Origin: Ceratodon purpureus
Taxonomy: Eukaryota > Streptophyta > Bryopsida > Pseudoditrichales > Ditrichaceae
Length of the DNA: 64,000 nt
Direction: 5' to 3'
NCBI GenBank assembly: GCA_014871385.1
Contig: CM026424.1
Coordinates: forward strand, 14,660,892 to 14,724,891
Shown here: positions 22,880 through 35,900 of the stretch, in pieces
Layout of the letters: each line of letters starts with the position of its first letter
How positions within the stretch are numbered: the stretch's first letter is position 1
The notes under the pieces: model-generated
Seen by the model: only the letters and a program-made list of their open reading frames with translations
Databases searched by the model: none
What the model was told of the DNA's origin: nothing
Made by a program: the position numbers and the translations under genes

Positions 22880-25044
22880 GGTCCCAAGTCCAAGCTTCAA
22901 TTTCAGTCAATCTAGCTTCGTTTGACACCGATCCCTTTCAAGCCCAATAACCTGAGCTCTCCTTGGCTTCCTTAGCTTTTGATCCAGCAAAGATATCGGT
23001 GTGAAGCATGTCCACACAAGATAATCAGACTTCGCAGCTGATTGTAAATGCCACAAGCTGCAGACGCTGCAAGTCCACAAATGCAATTTTGAGCATGACA
23101 GTTCATTTGAGCATGACAGTAAATGAAATTCCAACCAACGATGATTGAGCAACTGAACTGGGACCCTCCAAAAACATTTCCAATCACCATAAAACCACGG
23201 TCACAAGTCTCTCTCAGCGGCTGGATAGACAGAAACAGTGATAAATCTTTCAGTTTAAGTCACAACCCACAATTCACCCCAAACCAATCTCCTGCATGAT
23301 AGATACGTCCTTCATATCTCCATGAATGACCTCACTCATCCAAACATTAAAACGAAATCACATAACAAAGCCATCTTCAAAGTACGCGTTGCAACTAAAA
23401 TCTTTCCAGAAATGCAACAAAGTTAGGAGGGACGCAAATTCACCGAGCTGCAAGGCTATGTTGCGAATCTTCACACAATGTGGAAACTACACAGTGCGAA
23501 TATAACCCAATGTGGACGGTTCATGATCGGAAAACCCTAAACCCTGAACCCTAGAAGCGAAGGTTAAAGAAGAAGACTAACCCACTGTCGCACGCAATCG
23601 ACCTCACTCTGCCTCATCCACCAATTGCCAACTCCAACAAAGCCAGCACGACGACAATTCGCCGACTACACGACCTAACCCAGGAACGAGACTCCTGGCT
23701 TGCGATAGAAATGCACATGCACCCACATTCTAGAGATGAGGATTCATTCTCTAGTAAAATGCTCGTTGATCTTCAAGCTTCACAAGCCATTTCTTCGCTG
23801 ATGAGTGATAAACAAGGTGAAAAGCTCCCGCTCGACATGAACTCAACTTTCGCAGCGTGGCAACGACAACTGGAAGTGAATGGAGCAGATTCTTTCACGA
23901 TGCGACAAAGCCTTCGTCATCGAGCTTCGTGCAATGTAGTCATCTGGTCCCGTCATGTAGTCAGCACATTCATTTATCGCACAAAATCTAGGTGAGTTGG
24001 ATCATCATGTTCAAGCTCTTCATCGAACGAATCGCAGAAATGTGATCCTCCATCAAACGAATCTTTCCAAGCTGCTCCTGAGTTAGTGGATTTAGAACTA
24101 CAGTGCTGTGCATGTCACTGTTGCAGGTGAGTGACTGGCAGGTTGCGGTGTCATGTTGCTCACTTCAAAGGTTTCTGTAATTCCAGTGCTGCTCTTTGTG
24201 TTTCATTACAACAGAATTCAGCATGCGTTTAATCCAGGTGCTGAGGATGGAGCTTCTGCATATTCATTTGTAAGACAAGTGTAGCATTCTCAGGAAACAT
24301 AGATCTACTCTCTGATACCTCAATCGGTCACCATCCAAGCTGTCCATGCGGAGCTTAATCACAACACGGATAAACCCATAACCCCACTTCAGGAAACGCC
24401 ACCCCGCACAAAACAGAATGTAAGAGTAGGTACTGGAGATGAAGCTTCTGCATTGACAGAGATAATGGAAATCGCTGCTCATGAGTTTGGCATAGAGAGG
24501 GGGCGATGAAAGTCGCACAACCGTGAACCGCGTTAGGAAACTAAAAGACCCATCAAGGGGGAACCCGAGCGTGGAGAGAGGAGGAATTTGTTCAAGCAAA
24601 CGAACACATCTAGCGTCCAGTCTCGTCCATGAGATACATGACTTGACCCTCACAGTGCACCCGAATCTTCAACTCGCAGATTACACATTCCATTCGATCC
24701 GAAGCAAATGGATACCCGCACTTCGGAGCCAAGAAACCAGCACATTCCAAATACTGCATCAACACGATGTCCGCCAAGATGGGATCAAAAATGCGAACAG
24801 ATGTGCACATCTTCGCAGACAGGGAATTCAATTCGCATGCTCAATGTTCTCTTCTCCAAAAGAGGACTCCCAAGCTACGTTGCACAAGAATCCTGCACTT
24901 AATTCAAGTTCTATTATCGTAAAATACAACTTGCTCTTCTCTTTTACACCTTCTGTGAAACTCATAATCATGAAAACACCCGGACATGTGCGAACTAAAT
25001 GTACATGAAACTGTAAACCTAAGTGGGTGTGGGAGGTATTCTAG
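22880..25044. other. Promoter of RING gene A and 3' flank of RING gene B
   Basis: No supported gene. A telobox-like run lies at 23531-23553 about 650 bp upstream of the A start codon. ORFs of up to 161 codons at 24264-25008 occur on both strands of the same stretch, lack domain signatures and are treated as chance. Confidence 0.4.
23531..23553. promoter_or_regulatory. Telobox-type motifs upstream of RING gene A
   Basis: AAAACCCTAAACCCTGAACC contains two AAACCCTA units. Known: such teloboxes are common near transcription starts of plant housekeeping genes, where telobox-binding factors act. Promoter function here is inferred from position only. Confidence 0.45.
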
Positions 25045-28000
25045 TCAGAAGAATAATTTGTAGGGAACTGCAATGGGCTTCTCGATGTTGGTTTTGCACA
25101 GGGGGCATGATTTAGTTCTCTTGTATTCTTGTGTAGCACATTCGACGCATGCACTCGCATGCCCACACGGATCGAGACAAGCTCGCTTACGCTTCAGGGA
25201 AAACTCTGTCATGCACACGGCACACTCATCGTTGGGCAGCCTCTCCAGATTCTCCTTGTGCTTGTTGCCCACCTGAAACAGAAGCAATACATGTCAATAC
25301 ACAAAAGATCATGTCATTGTCTTCTGTTTGTGTTTTACAAACAAGCTTGCAGTTTCTTGTATATTTAATGGGTTAGCAATTTGGGTGAGAAGAAGAGATG
25401 GTGTTATCACCTCTTTGAAAGCTCCCTCTGCTTTCTGCAGCATTCTTGCGAGTATGTCTGCAGATGACAGCTTCACATCTCTGTTGATCATAGCCTTCTT
25501 CACGCTTGCCATCACCTTTGCCTTCTGATGGAGAGCCTCCCAAATCACATCCTCCTTTTCTTTGCGGCAGGTTTGAAAGAACTGCAGGCACGAGATTACA
25601 GTGAGCATGTATATTGTTGCAAGAAGGAAAATCTCTTCACCGGTCAACCTTCTTTCTTCTCAGTCCAGTGAAGCAACTCAAATCAAATTGTAGCCATCGA
25701 GATTCACAAACCGAAGAACACAGCCTGAAGTTCTTAACTAGCCGGCCCTTTCCGATATAAGTAGCAACCAGTTTGTTTAGATCACTAGTAAATTTATAAG
25801 TGTGATGAGCATTCAACATGTTTTCCAGTATTGAAGTGACTAAGCAGAAATGCTCATTGAAGGAAGAAGCTTAGGTTACCTTCACAAGTCTTTCATGTTG
25901 TTCTTGTCGCATGCTATCATAGTCACGGACATGCTTCTCACTAAGTTCCTGAACCCGCCGAACAACTTCACAATGTACAACGCTCTCCGTCTTCAAGGCT
26001 TCCAGTGCTTGAAATTCCGGTATCATGGCAGTCGTCATGGCAGATGCTAATGTCTCACTGCAGATGAAAGATGAAACGGTGTTACAGAGTGCACTAGTCA
26101 CATATTGCACAGAAAATTACAAATGACTAAATCTGCAACTTCAATGGCACACTTGAACTTCTAAGCTGTAAAATTGGACAAATTCTTCAGAGAGAGTGTA
26201 TGCAACCTCATCACACAATATCATATATCATCTATTTAACAAGGAAACTCTAGATACTAGACTTCTGTGGAGTTAAACTCAGAGGTTTAACTCTAAACTC
26301 CAAGTCGAAACATCTCATGTGGATAGAGTTCAGAATACTCACGACCCATCTGTACTGAGGCCACCAGTCACATGATGAGCCAAGACCAGACGTTTCAAGC
26401 ATTCATTTGCAGTGTCTTGACGAGCATATGGAACACCAATTGCGAGGACATTGGCCAGATTGGAAGATGTCAACAAGAGCAGATCAGCCTCCTTTTCTTC
26501 CCAACTCTTAGCTTTCTGGCCCTGCACAGTTGTAGGCAAGGTAACTGAAAACACTTAAAAAGCTTTTAAAAACTCGCCTTGATATTCAAGAGGTTAAAGT
26601 CTTCAAAGCGAAACTCAAATGGAATCTGTCAAAAGCCTCTCTGAAAAATCCCTCCAGATTGAAATCAACAATGAGCTGAAGAAATAACGTACATAGAGTT
26701 TCGTATGGTTGAGGACGTCACTGACATCATCCGAGATACAAGTTATTGTGTCTGCGTTTTTACAATCCTGCAGTAGTTTTGATTGCTCTCCACTCGTTGG
26801 TAATGTCTTTTTGAGGGACTCGATTTCCTGCAGATTGTAATCACAATTAGATTCAGGTTGACGTGAAGAAAACACTGAATAGTCTAGCCTGCCCACAGAA
26901 CAGAGCATGGCGACAACTACACCTCCAAAGAAGCATGAAATTAATTGCTTACACTGTTTGATGTGTAATGATCAGCGACGTTACTGAAGCACTCCACCAG
27001 TTCGTTGTCAGGAATGCTGGCCGCATGCTTCCACAACAATTTCAAAAACCTGCATGTACATGTCAACAATGCAATATTATAATAACAATCGATTCCATAG
27101 ATTTACTAATTAATATTTCAGTTGTTGTAGCTAGAAAATGAACCACTAGGCTTGGAGCGTAAAGGAATGAAGACATCTGGGAAAATATTGCCTTTCAAGC
27201 TACGTTACCTCGTTTCCCATTTTTTGTCCGTGTCGTGGATAAAGAGCTTGTTCAAGACATGGAATATTTTGCTACCGTTGATGGGTGATGCAACCTGTAT
27301 AAAAGCGGGCACTTCTTTAAACTAACCATAAAATGTCCATGCAGACAACAACGAAATCTTACACGCATATATGAAAGCATGACCTAACAATTCAGATGGG
27401 TCTCCAACAAACAAATGCAATAAACTTAGGTCACAAGACTGCGAGAATTATATGTTTTTGTAAATAGTCTCATGAATAGTTGTGGAAGTAATTACCTGAC
27501 AATCCTCCAACCAGTTGAGAGCATACTCAAAGAAATCAGATGTGTACGCACTCAAATCCAAAGACTCCAGCATGGCTGCAACAATCTGAAAATTGGTTCA
27601 TAGGAGACGATAGCATTTTAGCTTACTCGTCAATCACCTGAATGCAACACTATTCATTACATTTACAAAATTACACAATGATAATTTCCACTATAAATGC
27701 TAGAGCACACATTACCAGGTCATCTGCGTCTGTATCTAAAATGGTGAGATGGGGATTACTGCCAGCGCGAGAGCCTGCATTCCTCATAACCGATATAAAG
27801 TCCTTCTGTACTACCATTACAACTCCCTTTCTCCTGGCGAGGATGTTCACAAAGTCGATCACCTGAAGCCATTACAATCCTTCAATAAGCTTCAAGAGGT
27901 CAAGATTTCCAAGAAAATGGAAGTTCTAAAACGTTAAAACACCAAATAAGAAATATATTTTAAAGCCGACGGTGAACAATGGAAAAGAGTCGGCAGAAGC

Positions 28001-29404
28001 AGGTACAGAACAAGTCCATTCAAATGAGAGCTTGATCCGAACCGGGAACGGAACATTAAAAACTTGCCTTCGAGACGTTCTTCATTTCGTATCGAACATT
28101 CAGTAGCTTCAAGACTACCTTCTTCTCCTTCAGCCACTCTAGAGACAACCTTGGAGTTCTGCATTAATGAAAGAGAGTGACTTAAGAGTTAATCTCCACA
28201 CTAGGCTAATTTCAACCTACTCTTGAAAACCATAAGTTACTCGACAAAGATTAAGAGGTCCATACCCAGGAGAAGGAGCAAGAGAGGCTTCTATCGCAGC
28301 CCCAATGCTGGTGCATGCCATTGAAAAACGCTTAGCCTCCAGCATCCGCTCCCACATCTTCTCTTGTAATTTGCAAACCAATGGTCTCAGAGATTCAAAC
28401 GCTATACTACCAGCATAATACGCCACGCCCCAGACTGTAATTGAGTGCACATGGTGGAGCACATCTGAGAAAGTCCATTGATCTGCATACTCCGTATCAA
28501 AGTTTGGGCAAGGGTTGAACTCCTTCGCACGGACTAAATCATCCAGGTAACGGTACAATTCAGAGCAGACATTGAAACAAACATTCTTAAACTCAGTCTT
28601 GATCGCCCTCTTATTGAAACTGACTTCCGTAAATTCCATCAGTCTCCTCCAGGTCTTGCTCCCGACGCTGTATTCCAGCAAGTGCACAAGAGGGCGTAAG
28701 AGAAGCTCAACCGTAATCAAGGAATACTCTCTGGGCACACTCAGCATCCGCAAGATGTGATCGTAACCAAAACCGGATGCAAAGAGCCAAGTCAGATTGA
28801 CAAGCACGCCGTCTGCTTCCGGAGGAGGTTTACAGCATTCACAGCCTTCTCCGACATGGTTTACCCCTTTCTTAGCACACATATAATGAATTTGGCCATT
28901 GGTGGCGCCGCTCACTTTCACGAAAAACCCAGGTACTTGGATAACTGACTCTAGCCTCCATGAGCGGACTGTAATCTCTCTCCTATTCTTCTCCCCGCGC
29001 AATTTGAAAAACTGTGAGCTAGAGTCGAAGAGGGCTGACACGGCTTCCAGAAGCTTTATGAGGCTCAGAAGATCTACTACTGCTTCAGAGCGATCAACCT
29101 CTTTGGAGAGCACTACCACCGCTACTTCCACAAGCGCCCACATAACCTCGAAGACATAGCACTCCAAACCCCCTTGAACCGCCACATCGTCGCTGTTTGT
29201 AATCCTCTTGATGGCGTAAGGAAGAAGCTTGAACAGGGAGCCCAGCTTCAAGGCGGTGTCACGACCTTTACTCTCGCCCTTGCTTGCTAGAATCCTCGCG
29301 TCGAGCAGATTCTTGCAGAGCCTCTCGAACTGCACCGCAGACTGCAGACCCTCCCAATCCGAAACAAAGGTCTCGATATAAACGGTACTCGACATCGTCG
29401 GCAT
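25045..29404 (-). CDS. RING-finger (C3HC4) protein B, tandem paralogue of A
   Basis: Eleven exons: 28266-29404, 28068-28158, 27716-27862, 27496-27585, 27209-27294, 26953-27049, 26693-26827, 26343-26521, 25880-26057, 25411-25581 and 25045-25272, in continuous frame, 846 residues. Exons 4, 5, 8, 9 and 10 have exactly the lengths of those in A (90, 86, 179, 178, 171 nt). The RING is nearly identical to that of A (ECAVCMTEF, PCGHASACVECATQ, SCPLCK, ending PIAVPYKLFF), while the first exon is much more diverged, with a conserved ECCKPPPEADGVLV block. The intron after exon 2 is again GC-AG (AAG|GCAAGT). Role inferred as E3 ubiquitin ligase; the substrate-binding N-terminus is unassigned. ATG at 29404 or, in the same frame, 29395. 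Confidence 0.85.
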
Positions 29405-30535
29405 GTGTGTGCGCTTGGCTACAGATAATTCACCTCCAAAACACCAAACCAAACGCGTCCAGTTCTAAACAAAAACTACAAGTCCCAAACACCTGCTCAG
29501 ATCCTCTCCACCGAAGCTTAAACCCTGCACCAAAACGAACCAAACACATCTTGCTCGAAAGACGAACTACAACAACTCAAACTCAACCTCCTCTCTCTCT
29601 TCCAACTGCAACTTCCACCCGTCAACTTATCCCCAAAAACGAAACTATCCATCACAACCTCCTCCTCCACAACCTGCTCATCAAACATCAACACCGCCAA
29701 TGTAATACTCCTCATCTCCAAACGCTTCCAGATCAGTCCAGATTCTAGATCAACTCCCTTCCTGCAGCATCGAAGTTTGAGCTTCAAATGGCTGCACACT
29801 TCTCTAAGTTTAGAAACGGAACCACCTCAGATGGGACCACCCTACAAAGTCAGTTGCCGCAAAGTGCCAAAGCCCATCTGAGAACAGTGAGTCTGAGGAG
29901 GAATGATCGACGACCACAGTGTAAAGCCGCAACCTGTGTCCAGTAAACACACTGTACCAGCAAGAATGCCGGCTACAGGAAATGAAGGAGCTCCAGATAT
30001 TGCGCGAAAGGGATGATCTACGAAGAATGTTGACAACGCCGATGTCGGAACAGACGCCGAGTTTCGTGAAAAAACTGGTTTGTTTCGATGTCGATGACAT
30101 TCTCCGGCGGCGACAGAAACAGTCTGCCTCGGAAGACTGAGCTTTGGTCTAGATTCAAGATTTTGGTGTAAGTTTGGCTCTTGGTGTATTTGTTATTGAT
30201 GTAAAAAATCTAGATATTGACATGTGTTTAATCTTGTGTAGCAGCTTCATAAATGCAAATAACTGCCATGAACATATTCATTAGCCACCAACTTAGGTAA
30301 GGTGTTGTCATGAATGAATATTTGTTAACCACCTTACTTAAGTTGTTGGTGATAATTGATGTAAGAGTGATGGTTATATAGGGTGAAGTTTGGTGTAATT
30401 GGTGTGATTGGTGTGATCGATGTGATATCTATATCTATGATAGAATCCATTTGGGTGAATTTCTCTTCAATTTCTAATGAATTTGGGCCAATGTGAAAGC
30501 TTGGCAATTTGAAAACCAAAAAGCCAAAATATTTT

Positions 30536-30611
30536 GAAATGCATTGGAATTATCGAAATGCATCGAAATTAACGAAATGCATCGGAATTATCGAAATGCA
30601 TTGGACTTAAC
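30536..30611. repeat. 19-bp tandem repeat, four copies
   Basis: Four consecutive imperfect units of the form GAAATGCATYGGAATTATC, 76 bp in total. They lie within the first copy of the old tandem duplication and have no counterpart in the second copy. Confidence 0.85.
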
Positions 30612-30759
30612 ATATTTAGATGGTAAAGAGATAAGTTTACTCTAGATATAAGAGTAAAGGATAGAAAAATAGACTATGAGTTAGATGTAATTTTGGAATA
30701 AAAAACAAAAAGACTAGAGGTAGGTACCTTTGTTTTTGGTGTATCTAGAAGGCACGGGT

Positions 30760-31089
30760 CCCTTGCGATAAACCTCGCCCTCGTTTTAATGACGAGGGCC
30801 CCCCAACCAGGGCTGTCATTGGAGGGGGCAAAAAGCTCCCTATTTTTTGCATGTTGATGAAAAAAAAATATAAAAAAATAAAAAAATTTAAAAATATATA
30901 AACTAGCCAAAATTAGTCTAGTGGGTCCCCCTAGAATAATTCGGGGTCCCCGGTTTCATTAAAAATAAAAAAATTACTAAAAAAGGGCCGTAGGGCCCCA
31001 GAAAAAGGTCAGGGAGGAAAGGACAAAGGGGAGGAGGAGGGGGAGGGCCCGCCTCGTCATTAAGACGAGGGCGAGGTTTATTGCAAGGG
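30760..31089. mobile_element. Mutator-type MITE (330 bp) with target duplication
   Basis: The left end CCCTTGCGATAAACCTCG and the reverse complement of the right end CCCTTGCAATAAACCTCG start inverted repeats of about 37 bp. Flanks are GGCACGGGT at 30751-30759 and GGCACGGGT at 31090-31098, a 9-bp (or 10-bp) direct duplication. A 9-10 bp duplication is the signature of Mutator-like elements. The interior is A-rich then G-rich and has no transposase, so it is non-autonomous. Confidence 0.82.
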
Positions 31090-32934
31090 GGCACGGGTCC
31101 TACATATTAATAGTGGTGGTAATAAAAGAGAAATTGATGGTTTGAATTTCGAATTGAAAGTATAGAATGCTAGAAGGTTTGTATAGTGATGTTTGAATGG
31201 AGTTTAGTTGATTTTACACACATTGAATAATGTTGATTATGTAGGTAACAAGCTAATTCATTGATGTTTGTAGGAATTTTGTTTTAGCACAAAATTTAAA
31301 GCTATTCAATATTTACCCAAAAATTATGACTTTAATTACATTGATTTCCATGTACTATTATTTTCTTCCAATAAAAAAGATTTGAAAGGTTGCATCCTTA
31401 TCAATGTAAATAAATCATCATATAACAAGTGCTTTTAGTGTAAAGTGCCCGCATGATATATTCATTAGCCACCAAAGGTAAGCTGTTGGTGATAATCAAT
31501 GGAAAAGGATGGTTATGGATAGAAGTTTGGTATAATTTATGCTATATAGTCGTAGTAATAAATTGAGGAATTAGCGGTTTTAATTTTGAATGAAAGTATG
31601 GGGTGCTAAAAGGTTTAGTATGTGGTGATCTTTGAATATAATTAAGTTGGTTTTACACATATTGAATAATGATGATTTAGTGTTGATTAAGTGGGTAATG
31701 GCCTAGTCTATTGATATTCATTTAGATTTTACTTGAAGACTATTAAAAATTTACAACTAATTTGATTTTTATCCAAAAATTATGACTTATCTCGATAAGG
31801 AGATTTGAATCATCACAAAATAGTTGTGAAGGGTTGCATTCTTTAATGTGGTGGTCATGGGATGTGTCTTACACAATAGTTGTAAAACGTTGCATTCTAT
31901 TTGGGATGTGGGATGGATGAGAGTGTTAGAATTTCAGAGAAGGTGATTATCCGGCAAAGTTGTTTGACATTGTCGTAATGTAACTTAGAGGCATTCGTCT
32001 TAGGACTACCTTACCTATGACGGAGTCGGACACACTTTTCAAGGACTAATTACACTCGATCAATGGAGTTGCATTTGATAATTTTGACAAGTGAAAAAAA
32101 GTCTAGTCTTCCATCAAATGTACCTATTCTAAGTTCTTGACATTCACCAATTATACACAAAGAGACGTTTGATTAAATTTACTCTCCCAAAGCAAAGTTA
32201 ATTTGTTTTTTGAATTCTTCCAATTTTCAGTCTCAACCTCATGAATTTGAATGCACCATTCTGTGAATTCAACTAACGTGTAAGTGGCTACTAGTTCAAT
32301 TCATTTATTGTTGAACAATCCTAGAATGGTTACATGTTCATAGAAAAGTCAAATTTATAGAAACTAACAAGAGACTTTTCCATCTAACAAGAGAATTTTC
32401 TATATGATTTCCAAAATGGAACCTGGACTACCTAAATGTCTCCTCTCGCTAGGCACATGCCTCCATGACAACAACATTTCAATGACTTGCCCTTCAAATT
32501 GTGAACGAGAATTCAGTTTGATCAAGGTGGAGCCATGTCCACTGGCTTGCTGTTCTCATGTGCGGTTCAGGACTGGCTTCTGCATGCCGGCTTTGGAGAG
32601 TTTCATATTTTCTTTGACAATGGTTTGCATTTCAGGCACTGCATTAGTGGGTAGCACGGTTTCTGTCAAAAGGGAAGTGGTTTCACATCATACAAAAAAA
32701 CTGAGAGAACACTGTATCTTAGGAACGATATGACATAACATACTGTGTTTATAAACAGGCAATATCAACACACAATTGATGTTAAGGCATGTTTCAATTG
32801 AAACAAATGTTCAAAGAGTATCAATAACGGTAGGTTCTGTAGACAAGAAATGCGTAATGCTGACCTGGAAACAATGAATTGAAGGGATTTTTTTTTGTGA
32901 TTGTTGTCAAATCATATTATCCCAGGTTGCGGCC

Positions 32935-35900
32935 TCAGGTTGCCAAAGTAAATTTCTGCAGACATTCTGGCTTCTGAAGCCACTCTTGTAAAGGCGAGGG
33001 ACCTGTGAAAAGCACTTGCTTCGCCCTATGGTAGCCCTCAGAATCAATCTGAAAAGCAACATTACCACAGGATTTCTAAAAACATGACTAAGTAGCCACA
33101 GCATCTATATTTTGAAAATGTAATTATCTGAATTCAGTTTGTGTATGCTCTAACCATAGAACATTGTAAACATGGATATGAAGATAACAATTTCTATACA
33201 ACCACCCTACGTTTGCAACTGCTGTGCATGAGAAGGGTACAGATTTTATCTGATGCTTTATCTGATGCTACGATAGCTGATTTCCTTTCATATGCACAAA
33301 CACCACCATGTATGAAACCGTACCTTGCAGTTGAGGTAAGGAAGTCCCCTCATGTATGACAATGATGGAAAATGCTCAAGGAGTGAAATAAAACGAGACA
33401 GAAACGCCCTTCTGCAATACAACATAAATATTAATTTAGTCCGAAATAGAGTTTAAATCAAGGTTGTACTGCAGTCTAATATCTAATCTAACAACATCGT
33501 TATCGGCAACTACGTACTGTCTCCTCACTTAAGCACTCGGAAGTAGAGAGTCAAGATTAGGAGCAGATCGGCATGATGCACTGAAACTAAGCGTATTTCC
33601 TCGGGCACCCAAAAGTCAGACTGTCTTCTGGGATTTGAATTGGTCTGGATTTAGACTCAGAGAAATATGTTATACCCAATTGAACTGCTTCAAGGTTGAT
33701 ATGAAGTGGAGAGTAAGAAACTTGAGTACGTGCTTGCTTACTTGCACAAGGTAGATTGCGTAGCTGGAGAAAGAGGTCCCTTTGCAGATGCACCCTGTTT
33801 TCGTCCTATTGTGCCTAGAATGACTTCGTGCTTGGGTGAGCTATCCCAACTGATTGAGTACCTGTCATTGGAGTCACAATAATCTCGAGAAGCTGTTAAA
33901 GACGAGCAGGTACAAAAGTCGCATCTTTATACGAAATTTTCGTTCCAACATTTAAGGCAGTGTTATATTATTAATACAGTAAACTCCTCAGTATGAGCTC
34001 CCAACAAAAAAGAAACGTTAGCATGTAGAAATTCAGGAGGGCAGTCTAGACGAACAACCCGCAAGCCAAAATTGTAGAGCCATCTTCAGGACGTCTAAAT
34101 CTCTCAGGTGGGGCTGGAGCAATCCAAATCTTAGGCTGCGTTCAGACAAACAGACAAACAAAGTCAAAGTTCAGTACAAACCCAAAATACCGTGCACTGA
34201 AAATATTGCTGGCCAGCGTTGATGCTCGGGGGAAAAAAAGGGGATTGGTGACTAAAAAGGTAGGTTCGAACACAATGAGAATAATTACTTACCACATTTA
34301 GCTTATATGGTAGAGAAAGCATCGTGCCAAGTGACACCAACCGACTGTGAATAGCCCTGGTTAATGCATCAGAGGTGAAATCCTTCAACTCAAGCGTTGT
34401 AGAAGTCATCAACAACTGATTCTTTTGTGTCCAGTCTGGAGCTCCAAAGCCCTGCTCGCTGTCTGTCCAAATTGCTGACGTTCGATCTGTAATATCTTGT
34501 TCGGACCTACAACTCTCGATGGTGGCCAAATCGCTAGCTACTGTAACAGATGATAGATAGATAGGCTCGGATAGAAAGTGAGATAATAGAGCTCCTGATA
34601 CATTATCAAAGCAAAGCGGAAATATTAGAATGCAGTTGCATCAAGGAGACGTTTTTCCTCCCACTAATATTCAAGAGTAAAAGTGTTAACGTATTAACAT
34701 CTAAACAGCTCCAAGCGGCCAGACTAAAAATTAGAAAGGTAAATTAGAGACCACGAACAGACCAAAGCAGAAAATCTACCTTGAAGACCAACCACATTCC
34801 AACGGGCTATTTTGTCACTGCAACTCATCGACATGGTGGGATCCCCACGGCCAGGCTTCCTCCTTGCCACACCTGCTGCCTGAATATTACCGTCTATTTC
34901 TCCGGTCTTGCAAATTGTACTGCTGTCTGAATCTATAGTGCATACATCATTTACAATTTCACCTTTGCTAGAGCTACCTGCATACATTCAGCACAAAAAG
35001 CTCAGGCATTCGACTAGTGTTTCAAGCGTCATGAAATCAAATTCTCAGTTTAAATACTTGATGTCATCACATCTAACTCTTTGCCTAGGATCTAAAGACT
35101 GTGCATCAAATGACTAAAATAATCACTTGAGTAGGAAAATAGCCACACCACCGGTCCAACTTAGCAATCTAGCTTCCTGCTCTGCAAGCTGAGCCTCTTT
35201 GCCGACAACGCTGACATCTATTCGAGCAAGCTTCGCGCCTGTCTGTTTCCCTAAACTTGTGCAATAGTCAAATCCATCAAAAGGCCGTTAGTGAAACAAC
35301 AGAACCTAGCCATCCCAGGGTAAATTGCATCACTGAATCTAATCAGATAATGTGAGCAGATCCGACAGAGTATTTATACAATCTACCTTGTCGCTTCACA
35401 CGCTTCCGGTCACTTTGTTCATCCATGTCAATTGTAAATGACTCAACAGTACGCACTGAACTTTCAGAAACTACTGGAAGCGGATCCGGAACAATACACG
35501 CATCTCCACCTGCCGGCACAAACCGTGTAAGACGGCATTGATGAAAGAAGTTCAGTGGTAATTACATTCTTTAATGTACACACCGTACTACTCAAGCACA
35601 ATGAACAACATAACCTTTTGTAAGTATTGACTGAGTAGGAATCAACAAGATAGATGAACCGTGTACACGGCTGAGAAGTTTAAACCTCGGCGAAAAAAAT
35701 AAAACATCACGAATCCATGTTCATTCAACCATAGCATACCACATCGAACTAAAAGATATCAGATAATCACATGGCGGTTGGCTGATGTACAGATGAATCT
35801 CCAACCCGGGCCGTAGCCGACATCGGCGACACCCATCTCCTCTGTCTGCTGTCCATTCAAAAATCTTAGGGGGTGGTTGACGTCTCTTGCTAGCATTCAC

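Larger units (their letters stand above)
30274..31790. repeat. Old tandem duplication, first copy expanded by insertions
   Basis: ATATTCATTAGCCACCA occurs at 30274-30290 and 31457-31473, each followed by related sequence (GTTGGTGATAAT, GATGGTTAT, AAGTTTGGT). A second block recurs at about 31115-31345 and 31554-31790 (TTTTACACACATTGAATAAT and relatives, then CCAAAAATTATGACTT). The order is the same, so the unit was duplicated in tandem. The first copy is longer because the 19-bp repeat and the MITE lie in it. Confidence 0.7.
29405..32934. other. Repeat-rich spacer between RING gene B and TAD1
   Basis: 29405-29800 is C/A-rich and probably the 5' UTR and promoter of RING gene B. 30170-31900 is AT-rich and holds a 19-bp tandem repeat, a MULE-type MITE and an old tandem duplication, listed separately. 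31900-32934 has no credible gene; its last part is probably the TAD1 3' UTR. ORFs here lack domain signatures. Confidence 0.5.

Noticed and set aside
24264-25008. Overlapping ORFs of 129 and 161 codons on both strands
   Set aside because: Mutually antisense, no recognisable domain, lying in the 3' flank of RING gene B.
29284-29748. 154-codon plus ORF at the 5' end of RING gene B
   Set aside because: Overlaps the first exon and C-rich leader of gene B in antisense; low complexity.
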